40,510 nt of DNA. It comes from Weissella hellenica (GTDB lineage Bacteria; Bacillota; Bacilli; Lactobacillales; Lactobacillaceae). Numbering within the stretch: position 1 is the stretch's first letter; each line of letters begins with the position of its first letter. The DNA lies in contig NZ_BJEG01000015.1 in NCBI RefSeq assembly GCF_005405545.1, forward strand, positions 1 through 40,510, in the 5' to 3' direction. The notes under the pieces were generated by a model. The model was not told the origin of the DNA. It saw nothing but the letters and a program-made list of their open reading frames with translations, and did not search any database. Shown in pieces: positions 31,269-38,527 of the stretch. The position numbers and the translations under genes are program-made.

Positions 31269-33131
31269 ATGCAACAATATATATTAAGCAAAAAAAATGT
31301 TATCACCGTCATCAGTGGATTGTTAATCGCACTCGGTTTCTTCAGTCACTTTGTTTTAGAAAACGTAGGACTTTCAGAGTGGTCTTTGATCATCGCCTCT
31401 GTCTTTGGGATTATGCCAATTGCCATTCAAGCGTTTCAAGCAATGAAAGTCAAAGTCATCAGTATTGATGTCTTAGTTAGTATTGCAGCGATTGGTGCGC
31501 TTTTTATTCAAAATTATGAAGAATCGGCTATTGTTACGTTCTTATTCTTATTCGGACACTACTTGGAACAACGAACATTGAACCAAACGCGATCTGCTAT
31601 CAAAGAATTGACTGAAATGGCACCCGAAAGCGCCTTGAAACAAATGGATAATGGCGAATTTGAAGAAGTAGAAGTGGATGATGTAGATGAAGGGGATATC
31701 TTGCTCGTTAAAACGGGTGCGAAAGTTCCAGTAGATGGTACAGTTCTTACGGGTGAAGGGCATATCAATGAAGCTAGCATTACAGGTGAAGCTGTTCCGG
31801 TCAACAAGCTAGCTGATGCAGAAGTTTTTGCAGGAACCATTTTAGAAAACGGAACGATTCAAATCAGAGCTGACCGAGTTGGTGAGGACACCACATTTGG
31901 AAAAATTGTTGAACTCGTGGAAGAAGCACAAGATTCTAAATCCGAAGCGGAACGGTTCATTGATCGCTTTTCTAAATACTACACACCAGCTGTCTTGGTC
32001 CTGGCAATTGTTGTATGGGCGTTCAGTCAAAATATTGAGTTAGCAATCACCATCTTGGTTCTAGGTTGCCCAGGCGCATTAGTTATCGGAGTGCCTGTCT
32101 CAAACGTTGCCGGTATTGGGAATGGTGCTCGTAACGGTGTTCTTTTAAAAGGGAGTGAAGTCATTCAAGACTTCAGCAATGTGGATACAATTGTATTTGA
32201 TAAGACAGGTACTTTAACTGTCGGAAACCCAACCGTTGCAGCGACTGAACTGTATGAAAAAGGTTCTGCTGAAACGCTTGGCTATCTGGCCAGTGTGGAA
32301 CGGGAATCAGATCATCCATTAGCAAAAGCGGTCTTAAATCAAATTGGAGAAACAAACTTTTATCCTGTTGAAGAAACTGAAGTCGTGAAAGGCGGCGGAA
32401 TCGTTTCAAGTGTAGCTGGACATAGAGTGGCTGTCGGGAATGTGGCCTTGATGGAAAAAGAAAATGTCACTCTCAGCAAAAAAGTGCAAAAAGATGTCAA
32501 ACGGCTTGAACAACAAGGGAACTCTCTCGTTTTGACAGCGGTCGACGGTGAATTAAAAGTACTGATGGGCATTCGCGACCAAGTCCGTCCGGGTGTGAAA
32601 GATAATTTGCAGGAATTAAAAGACCTGGGCGTAAAAAATCTAGTCGTTCTTTCAGGAGATAACCAAGGAACCGTTGATGTGGTCGCAGGCGAACTTGGTT
32701 TGACCGAAGCTCACGGCCACATGTTGCCGGAAGACAAATCGGCTTATATCGGAAAACTCCAACAACGTGGTCAAATTGTAGCCTTTGTTGGAGATGGCGT
32801 TAACGATAGTCCGTCCTTAGCTTTAGCAGACATTGGCATCGCAATGGGAAGCGGAACGGACGTAGCGATCGAAACATCCGATGTCGTTTTAATGAACTCG
32901 AACTTCAGCAACTTGCCTCACGCATTAGGAATAGTAAAAGCTACCGCAAATAATATGAAACAAAATATCGCGATTGCAATTGGAGTAGTGTTGGTCTTGT
33001 TGACCAGCGTCTTCTTCAGCGAATGGATGAATATGTCTATCGGAATGTTGGTTCATGAAGGTAGTATCCTGGTGGTAATTTTCAATGCCATGAGATTAAT
33101 GAAGTATAAGTTGAAAGGTCGAAAAGAATAA
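31269..33131 (+). CDS. P1B-type metal-transporting ATPase with CPG motif
   Basis: A 620-residue heavy-metal ATPase. It has the actuator TGEAVPV, the phosphorylation site FDKTGTLT, the P1B-specific SDHPLAKA, and the hinge GDGVNDSPSLALADIGIA. The membrane metal-site motif is GCPGALVIG, i.e. CPG instead of the usual CPC or SPC, so the metal cannot be read from it. There is no N-terminal HMA domain; a separate HMA peptide is encoded upstream. I start at ATG 31269, eight bases after GGAGG; an in-frame TTG at 31254 overlaps that site. Control by an FNR-like protein and the presence of Dps suggest iron, copper or zinc handling under redox change, but the direction and the ion are inference. Confidence 0.88.
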   Translation: MQQYILSKKNVITVISGLLIALGFFSHFVLENVGLSEWSLIIASVFGIMPIAIQAFQAMKVKVISIDVLVSIAAIGALFIQNYEESAIVTFLFLFGHYLEQRTLNQTRSAIKELTEMAPESALKQMDNGEFEEVEVDDVDEGDILLVKTGAKVPVDGTVLTGEGHINEASITGEAVPVNKLADAEVFAGTILENGTIQIRADRVGEDTTFGKIVELVEEAQDSKSEAERFIDRFSKYYTPAVLVLAIVVWAFSQNIELAITILVLGCPGALVIGVPVSNVAGIGNGARNGVLLKGSEVIQDFSNVDTIVFDKTGTLTVGNPTVAATELYEKGSAETLGYLASVERESDHPLAKAVLNQIGETNFYPVEETEVVKGGGIVSSVAGHRVAVGNVALMEKENVTLSKKVQKDVKRLEQQGNSLVLTAVDGELKVLMGIRDQVRPGVKDNLQELKDLGVKNLVVLSGDNQGTVDVVAGELGLTEAHGHMLPEDKSAYIGKLQQRGQIVAFVGDGVNDSPSLALADIGIAMGSGTDVAIETSDVVLMNSNFSNLPHALGIVKATANNMKQNIAIAIGVVLVLLTSVFFSEWMNMSIGMLVHEGSILVVIFNAMRLMKYKLKGRKE

Positions 33132-33220
33132 AAAGAAGTATCAGCACCTGCAGAGACAGTAAAAATATCTTAAGAATAAACTAGAAGAGGCTGGGACAAT
33201 AGTCCATCCTTGAAATGACA

Positions 33221-33267
33221 AAAGCGGAAACTCCCAGATTTAAAATTCTGGGAGTTTCCACTTTTTT
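33221..33267 (+). terminator. Terminator after the ATPase gene
   Basis: GGAAACTCCCAGA and TCTGGGAGTTTCC make a perfect 13-bp stem followed by CTTTTTT. It marks the right end of the FLP cassette. Confidence 0.85.
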
Positions 33268-33378
33268 GAGTTCTTGAAAAAAATAAGAGTATAGAGTATG
33301 CTCTTTATAAAATTAATTTTCGTGTGAATGATTAAAAAATCTAATAATAAAATTTAAATTCCTATTAAGTTTTAACAC

Positions 33379-33522
33379 ATGAAATTACATAATTCATCAT
33401 ATTGGCTATATCGTGTTTACGATATTAATAAGGAAGCAAAATTAGAGAAGTATCATGGCAATCTAGAACAATATTTTAGTTTTGAACCAACTGATTATCT
33501 TGCTTTGAAGAAAGATAATTAG
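33379..33522 (+). pseudogene. C-terminal fragment resembling DUF3883 proteins
   Basis: A 47-codon frame reads SSYWLYRVYDINKEAKLEKY, then HGNLEQYFSFEPTDYLALKK. The LYRVYD...L.G.L....L.P..Y pattern is like the end of the DUF3883 domain that occurs in restriction-type proteins. There is no ribosome site. Between 33523 and 33637 another tail-like frame (DLDTYTPMLMEALHLSLWCY) ends just before arsC. I cannot identify it. Confidence 0.35.
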
Positions 33523-33637
33523 AACGTACAGGGCCCATTTTCACATAGAAGACCTTGATACTTATACACCTATGTTGATGGAAGCATTGCATTTAAGTTT
33601 ATGGTGCTATACAAATTAAAATTATAGGTGGTTTAGA

Positions 33638-34054
33638 ATGAAAAAAATTTATTTTTTATGTACAGGAAATTCTTGTCGCAGTCAAATGGCTGAAGGATAT
33701 GCAAAAAAAATATTGCCGGCAAATGAGTTTCAAATCGAGAGTGCAGGGATTGAAACTCATGGGTTAAATCTAAATGCTGTTAAAGTTATGGCTGAAGATG
33801 GAGTAGATATTAGTAGCCACTACTCTAAGTTAATTGATCTAAATTATTTGAACACTTCAGATTTAGTTATTACTTTATGTGGTGATGCCAAGGATAAATG
33901 TCCTATGCTTCCCCCTCAAACCAAGAGTTTACACTGGCCTTTATCTGACCCAGCGCAAGCCACAGGAACTTTAGAAGAACAACTACAAGAATTCCGTAAG
34001 GTTCGTGACGAAATTAAAAAATTAGTTACAAGTTTGAATAACTACGTTCATTAA
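33638..34054 (+). CDS. arsC: ArsC-type arsenate reductase (thioredoxin-coupled)
   Basis: The protein has 138 residues with the low-molecular-weight phosphatase fold. Its P-loop is CTGNSCRS (Cys8, Cys13, Arg14). The second redox pair is Cys81 and Cys88 in [10 protein letters not shown], and HWPLSDPA supplies the conserved acid. This triple-cysteine arrangement is typical of thioredoxin-dependent ArsC of Gram-positive bacteria, which reduces arsenate to arsenite. AGGTGG at 33627-33632 supports the start. No arsR, arsB or acr3 is present next to it, so it works with chromosomal partners or is the remnant of a larger operon. Confidence 0.85.
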   Translation: MKKIYFLCTGNSCRSQMAEGYAKKILPANEFQIESAGIETHGLNLNAVKVMAEDGVDISSHYSKLIDLNYLNTSDLVITLCGDAKDKCPMLPPQTKSLHWPLSDPAQATGTLEEQLQEFRKVRDEIKKLVTSLNNYVH

Positions 34055-34222
34055 TAAAAAAACGCCATATAGTGCCGCAGTAAAACAGTCCAATTAATTT
34101 ATTGACTTCTAAGTAAAATACCAGGAGTTTTGCTATGAGTTAACTATGATCCTAGGTGGTCACTAGAACATTCCTTAATTTAGGGTCTATAATTACATAA
34201 TCGCCCCTTTGAAAACTGATTA

Positions 34223-34268
34223 AAACAGCCCCCATTATCTACCGGTTAGATAATGGGGGCTGTTTTTT
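34223..34268. terminator. Strong terminator with 18-19-bp stem
   Basis: AACAGCCCCCATTATCTA and TAGATAATGGGGGCTGTT pair perfectly around CCGG, with T7 on the plus strand and an A-run before it. It ends higBA transcription on the minus strand. The same element, mutated, lies before integrase copy 1. Confidence 0.85.
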
Positions 34269-34289
34269 TGTTTAATGTTATAATAGATC

Positions 34290-34574
34290 TTAAAATGCTG
34301 GGCTAAATTGGATGGTCAAACGTTGGTTTGTTGCTTGGGCGATCTCAGATAGTATTTTTGTTGAAGCATTCATCGAACCATTTTCAATGCGTGCAATCGT
34401 TGATTGTGGTTTACCAATCAAATTGGCAAATTCACGTTGGCTCAATCCCATATTTGCACGAAGGTCACGAACTTTCACTGCTACCTCTAAATTAATATTT
34501 TCTTGCTCAACAATTTGTGCAAATTCAGGATTTTTTTTACTACGTTCAGCAACGTATGCATCAAGTTTACTCAT
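34290..34574 (-). CDS. higA: HigA-like antitoxin, XRE-family repressor
   Basis: The protein has 94 residues. A helix-turn-helix (about 36-70: LRANMGLSQREFANLIGKPQ, then STIARIENGS) matches XRE antitoxins of HigA type. Its ATG overlaps the higB stop as ATGA, with AAGGAGG just upstream inside higB, so it is translationally coupled. It would neutralise HigB and repress the operon through the palindrome at 34929-34948. The toxin-first gene order is the HigBA arrangement. Confidence 0.82.
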   Translation of the reverse strand: MSKLDAYVAERSKKNPEFAQIVEQENINLEVAVKVRDLRANMGLSQREFANLIGKPQSTIARIENGSMNASTKILSEIAQATNQRLTIQFSPAF

Positions 34575-34921
34575 TGATTTTCCTCCTTATTCAAATACTG
34601 ACTGCGTCTATTCCGAGCGATTTTCTTTTCATTTTCAGGTGTCTTTTGCGTTTTTTTCGTGAAAGCGTTAGTAATAATGTATTGACTACCTTTGACTTGA
34701 AAGTAAAGAGCCCTTTGAATGTTTGAAGATCGTTTAGAACGAATTTCATAGAGATTATTTTCTAGCTTTTTTACCCATAATTGTCTTTCCGCCACTAAGA
34801 GGCCATTATTTTCAATATTTTGAATGGTTGCAATTAATTTAGCAGCATCTTTATCAGGTAATTGATCTAAGAACTGTTCAAATTCAGCCCAATCGTAATA
34901 ATCAAACTCAAATTTTTCCAT
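34571..34921 (-). CDS. higB: HigB-like toxin (RelE superfamily)
   Basis: The protein has 116 residues. The segment LWVKKLENNLYEIRSKRSSN, then IQRALYFQVKGSQYIITNAF and TKKTQKTP, is the hallmark of phage-derived Gp49-like/HigB ribosome-dependent mRNA interferases. The conserved basic residues lie in RSKRSSNIQRALYF and FTKKTQKTP. The first ~25 residues are acidic. The start at 34921 has no clear ribosome site. The promoter and operator sit immediately upstream, so the mRNA may have a very short leader. It helps stabilise the plasmid or the integrase module. Confidence 0.8.
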   Translation of the reverse strand: MEKFEFDYYDWAEFEQFLDQLPDKDAAKLIATIQNIENNGLLVAERQLWVKKLENNLYEIRSKRSSNIQRALYFQVKGSQYIITNAFTKKTQKTPENEKKIARNRRSQYLNKEENQ

Positions 34922-34928
34922 AACAACA

Positions 34929-34948
34929 TGATAGCAGATGTGCTATCA
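34929..34948. promoter_or_regulatory. HigA operator candidate
   Basis: TGATAGCA-GATG-TGCTATCA is a perfect 8-bp inverted repeat between the divergent higB and integrase genes. It is placed to control higBA and possibly the integrase. Confidence 0.7.
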
Positions 34949-34981
34949 TCAATCAAATTATTAACTTTAAAGGAGTAGCTA

Positions 34982-35572
34982 ATGGTGCAACAAATTGTCC
35001 TCCCCATCAAAGACTCCAACGTCTTAAAAATGGTGCAAGACACCTTATTAGATAGTTTTCGGGCGGGTCGCCGCAACTACACTATCTTTCAAGTTGGCAA
35101 AGCCACTCTACTGCGGGTGAGTGATGTGATGACGTTAAAGAAATCGGATGTCTATAATCCCGATGGGTCTGTTAAAAACACGGCCTTTATTCATGATAAA
35201 AAGACAGGTAAAGCGAACACGTTATATTTAAAGCCCGTGCAACAAGACTTGTTGCAATATCATGATTGGCTAGTCCAACAGAATATCACTTCGGATTGGT
35301 TATTTCCCTCAACGTCCCATCCAGATCGACATATAACAGATAAGCAGTTTTATAAGGTGATGGCACGCGTTGGTGATCTATTAGGTATCAACTATCTAGG
35401 CACACATACGATGCGTAAAACAGGCGCTTACCGCGTCTATACACAGTCAAACTACAATATTGGTTTAGTCATGCACTTATTGAATCATTCGAGTGAGGCT
35501 ATGACGCTTACTTATCTGGGGTTAGATCAAGCAAGTCGCGAAACAATGTTAGATCAAATTGATTTTGGGTAA
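34982..35572 (+). CDS. Tyrosine recombinase, copy 2, catalytic residues intact
   Basis: A compact 196-residue recombinase, about 95% identical to copy 1, with the full catalytic set: Arg45, Lys in HDKKTGK, His142 and Arg145 in THTMRKTG, His169 and Tyr178. The AAAGGAG ribosome site is at 34969-34975. In related LAB loci such small recombinases lie beside hsdS genes and invert or exchange specificity domains. Here hsd remnants and a third recombinase fragment support that origin, but no hsdS target is left in the window. It could also act in cointegrate formation between related modules. Confidence 0.87.
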   Translation: MVQQIVLPIKDSNVLKMVQDTLLDSFRAGRRNYTIFQVGKATLLRVSDVMTLKKSDVYNPDGSVKNTAFIHDKKTGKANTLYLKPVQQDLLQYHDWLVQQNITSDWLFPSTSHPDRHITDKQFYKVMARVGDLLGINYLGTHTMRKTGAYRVYTQSNYNIGLVMHLLNHSSEAMTLTYLGLDQASRETMLDQIDFG

Positions 35573-35866
35573 TAACGCCAACTAATCTCCCTAAATTAGC
35601 ACGTATTTGTTCATTTTGACGCCACTATGGAGGTATTTTAAATGACTAGGATTACTAAGGCACAATTAGACAACATCATTACACGTTGCCACCATCCGAG
35701 GTAATTGGTGCCCCATTGTCTGAAACTGCAACTAAAGGGTTGCTAGGTAATACTTTTTGAGTCATAATTTTAGACGCTCCAATTTTTGAGTATTTGGTTT
35801 GTTTTTCACTAACAAAATATCATAACAAAGAGCTCCTATGGTTTTCACCTAACGGGTGAAAGCGTA

Positions 35867-35911
35867 AAACCCGCTGAAACGGTATTAACTTGCTGTTTCA
35901 GCGGGTTTTTG
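35867..35911 (+). terminator. Terminator-like hairpin
   Basis: AAACCCGCTGAAAC and GTTTCAGCGGGTTT make a perfect 14-bp stem followed by Ts. Confidence 0.75.
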
Positions 35912-35989
35912 TTTGTCTTGATGAATAATCCGGGTATTAAGTTCTACACCATCTCACTTTTATCGACCATAGAGCGTCTTTCTAGATAT

Positions 35990-36024
35990 CCCCGAACAGA
36001 TTTACTCACCTGTTTGGGGTTTTC
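35990..36024 (+). terminator. Terminator-like hairpin
   Basis: CCCCGAACAG and CTGTTTGGGG pair over 10 bp with one G-U and one A-C position, followed by TTTT. Confidence 0.6.
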
Positions 36025-36347
36025 TTTACAAAAAAGTGTTTTTTGTCAGCAGGCGTGTTGGTAACCACTAAAAGTAACTCCCTAAAGACACCATTTTCGA
36101 TGACGTAATATAACATATCGTTTCTTTGTATACATGGTTAGCTATTACAGGTCGACTCAATTAAAGGTGTTCTAAAAATATGATTTAAAATTTTACCCGG
36201 ATTATTTCTAACGAATCAACAGGCAAGCACCCTGATGCGCTATACTCTGCTGATTTAATGAACGCAGCTAAAGAAGAAGCTAAGCTTCGAGGATTGTTTG
36301 ACTTAAATAATCTATAGCTGATTACCATATAACTAAATATCTAAAAA

Positions 36348-36379
36348 GAAAAACGTCTTGAATATTCAAGGTGTTTTTT
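36348..36379. terminator. Terminator at the 3' end of the VIT gene
   Basis: AAACGTCTTGAA and TTCAAGGTGTTT pair with two G-U wobbles and are flanked by As and Ts on both sides. It serves the minus-strand VIT gene. Confidence 0.65.
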
Positions 36380-36382
36380 TGT

Positions 36383-36868
36383 CTACAAATAATAATTCAG
36401 TAAGATACCAACGCCATAAGCAACAATTGCAGCGACGTACCCGACAGAAAGTGTGCGTAGAATTTCTGTTCTTACTTTCTGCTCTGACAGGTTGGCCTTC
36501 ACCCAGCCTAGCAACGCCAAAGAGACACCGACGATGACAAAGGCGATTGGAAAGGCGATGGCTTTGTCGTGAATGAGCGCATTTGTAATTAAGTAGGCAC
36601 CTAGTGGAATTAAACCGAAGACGTTAAACGAAATGAATGTCGCGATACCAGCTGCCAATGCTTTACTTTTTGATTGATTGTTATCCGATGTTGCTGACAG
36701 GTAGGCACCGGCCCCCATTGAAAAGCCATTGGCTAATAAGTTTGAGAATCCCAAAATGATGATAACGATGTTTGAAACGTTACCACCGACCGATCCAGCA
36801 ACGACTGCGAACGTCGTGATAATGCCATCTAAGCCACCGTAGACGATGGCTGAAACGTGTTTTTTCAT
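36383..36868 (-). CDS. VIT1/CCC1-family iron/manganese transporter, short form
   Basis: The protein has 161 residues with about five hydrophobic segments. It starts KKHVSAIVYGGLDGIITTFA, the first-helix signature of the VIT family (GxxDG), followed by GFSNLLANGFSMGAGAYLSA, the conserved second helix with its metal-relay region. Usual bacterial members have ~220-240 residues, with a cytoplasmic metal-binding segment between helices 2 and 3. Here that segment is reduced to about 15 residues. These transporters export or compartmentalise Fe(II) or Mn(II). GGAG at 36877-36880 supports the start. It fits the iron and redox theme of the neighbouring genes. Confidence 0.8.
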   Translation of the reverse strand: MKKHVSAIVYGGLDGIITTFAVVAGSVGGNVSNIVIIILGFSNLLANGFSMGAGAYLSATSDNNQSKSKALAAGIATFISFNVFGLIPLGAYLITNALIHDKAIAFPIAFVIVGVSLALLGWVKANLSEQKVRTEILRTLSVGYVAAIVAYGVGILLNYYL

Positions 36869-37037
36869 TTATTTTCTCCAGTTTCTCTCAGTGGTGATAA
36901 AACCAATATATAAGAAAAAAGTGACCAATTATCGGTAATTTCACATCGGATTAAAAATGTTTCAAAAACGAAACAAATAAAACCCGGATTATTCATGCAC
37001 TAAATTTTTAACCACAGCTAAATCAGTAAAATACGAT

Positions 37038-37087
37038 AAAACACCTTGAAACTGCCAGTACCTTGGCACAGTTTCAGGGTGTTTTTT
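37038..37087 (+). terminator. Terminator-like hairpin
   Basis: AAACACCTTGAAACTG and CAGTTTCAGGGTGTTT pair with one G-U wobble, followed by TTT. It separates the VIT promoter region from the transposase remnant. Confidence 0.7.
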
Positions 37088-37189
37088 CGATTGAGCGTTT
37101 TTTGAGAAAAATAGGAACACTAAAACCAGCCAGATTTTGCTATTTTTTTGAAAATCTACTTCGTTGTTTTATTGCCACAAAGCATTTAG

Positions 37190-37450
37190 TCATTCCCAAG
37201 ATCGCCAGAACAGACCATCGAATTGTTCTTGGATGCGGCTATCTAACGTCAAAATCACCTTGCGGGCGTGCTTAGTGACACACGTCCACCGATTTTTAAC
37301 AAACGGTCTCGAAAGGTATTGATTGTCCACGATTGTTGCTGGTCGTCCAACGCAATACTCTTCATCAACCGCATCAAGTTTGATGCAATTACTGAGATCC
37401 ACATGCGCGCTTGCGGTAAACACGGACGATGTATTTTTGTGGAAGACTTA
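37190..37450 (-). pseudogene. Transposase C-terminal remnant (IS1380/IS4-like DDE)
   Basis: Minus-strand frames give ISVIASNLMRLMKSIALDDQ, QQSWTINTFRDRLLKIGGRV and, after a frameshift, ARKVILTLDSRIQEQFDGLF. This resembles the end of IS1380/IS4-type transposases (...NL.R......TIR.RLLKIG.RV....R...L.L). It lies between the VIT gene and the second FLP. No terminal repeats were found. Confidence 0.5.
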
Positions 37451-37525
37451 GGTTAGTGACGATGAACTGTGTACTGCCATGTTCATCATTTAAAATGATA
37501 TCCTTATTTTTAAGTATAAATCGAC

Positions 37526-38218
37526 TTAACTTGATACAAATAATAATGCATCTAAATCAAATATCTCAACACATTTTTGGGTATGCCGTTTAATTAGACC
37601 TCTCTCTTCCAATGATGAGAACTTACGGCTTATTGTTTCTGGAGTTGTCCCCAGGTAAGTAGCCAAATCTTTTTTTGACATGGGTAAAGTCACATAAGTA
37701 TGGTTTTTTTCATCTTCAACATTTTCTGATAGAAAATCAATAATTCGGGCTTCAACAGGTTCAGTACTGACTTGCACAGTCTGTTTTTCTGATAACTGTA
37801 GCCGTTTTGTAATATCCGATAATATTCGTCGCATGATTTCTGGATAGCGATCTAAATATTGATCTAAATTCTTTTTATGAATCCTACAAATACTTGTTTC
37901 CGATATTGCTTCAGCATAATTCGAATGATAACTTTCAGTCTGTAAAATAGCAACTTCCCCCATAAAATCACCAGGATGTAGGATGCGTATAGTTTGCTCA
38001 CGACCAGACTCGCTTAGGCTATAAATACGTACACGTCCATTGTTTATGATATATAATGTGTCATCTTTATCACCAAACCTAAATAATAGCTCATTCTTTA
38101 CGTATTGTACTTCATGCGCTGATTGAGCAATTAGATGCATTTGTTCATCATTGAGATGATTGAAAATCGGCACTAAACGTATACAATCTACATGACTATG
38201 ATGATTATGGTTTGCCAT
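37526..38218 (-). CDS. flp: FNR-like protein (FLP), Crp/Fnr-family regulator (2)
   Basis: The protein has 230 residues and the same architecture as the regulator at 29528: beta-barrel sensor (about 15-120), dimer helix, and winged helix with recognition helix TTPETISRKFSSLE. It keeps the canonical HPGDFMGEVAIL loop. Cys12 and Cys111 have exactly the 99-residue spacing of the first FLP, supporting a disulfide switch. The histidine-rich start (MANHNHHSHVD) could bind metal. GGAGG at 38226-38230 supports the start at 38218. The oxidoreductase gene upstream runs in the same direction and could be a target. Confidence 0.87.
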   Translation of the reverse strand: MANHNHHSHVDCIRLVPIFNHLNDEQMHLIAQSAHEVQYVKNELLFRFGDKDDTLYIINNGRVRIYSLSESGREQTIRILHPGDFMGEVAILQTESYHSNYAEAISETSICRIHKKNLDQYLDRYPEIMRRILSDITKRLQLSEKQTVQVSTEPVEARIIDFLSENVEDEKNHTYVTLPMSKKDLATYLGTTPETISRKFSSLEERGLIKRHTQKCVEIFDLDALLFVSS

Positions 38219-38527
38219 ACCGTTTTCCTCCTAATTAATCGTTATCTATAAATTGTCCATTTTTTAAGTATAAGATCATCTTTTTTCGTTGTATTTTATG
38301 TGGTTAATCTCACACCAGCTTGCCCCAGAGGATAGCGTTCTGCATGACATGCTCTCACTGAAGGTGATCATACAATGATAAATTGCCATGTCACGGCGTG
38401 ACCCATTGGTGCAATGTATCATGTACCAAAACAAAAAAACACTAGGGTATACTGAAGTGCCATAAAAAAGTTAGGCATTTAGATAAGACCTTGAGTATTT
38501 TTGTTTTAATTTGTTATAAATGATTTA
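38219..38527. other. Intergenic region with an IS-end-like and an oriT-region-like sequence
   Basis: GTCCATTTTTTAAGTATAAG at about 38257-38276 resembles the IS3-type ends at 6619 and 22180, and probably also supplies the flp promoter. From about 38320 to 38372 (AGCTTGCCC, then TCTGCATGA, ATGCTC and ACTGAA) the sequence is related to 14523-14577 upstream of the mob genes, so a second piece of plasmid backbone is embedded here. There is no gene. Confidence 0.45.

Larger units (their letters stand above)
35573..36347. other. Intergenic region with gene stubs and hairpins
   Basis: It contains a ribosome site (GGAGG at 35630-35634) and a 20-codon frame at 35642-35704 (MTRITKAQLDNIITRCHHPR), probably the start of a lost gene. 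TTTCACC-TAAC-GGGTGAAA lies near 35843-35860, and two terminators follow (listed separately). At 36192-36317 a frame reads TRIISNESTGKHPDALYSAD, then LMNAAKEEAKLRGLFDLNNL and a stop, which looks like the end of a small plasmid protein I do not recognise. Confidence 0.5.

Noticed and set aside
37268..37456. Plus-strand frame over the transposase remnant
   Set aside because: The minus strand gives recognisable transposase segments, and the plus-strand frame has no ribosome site.
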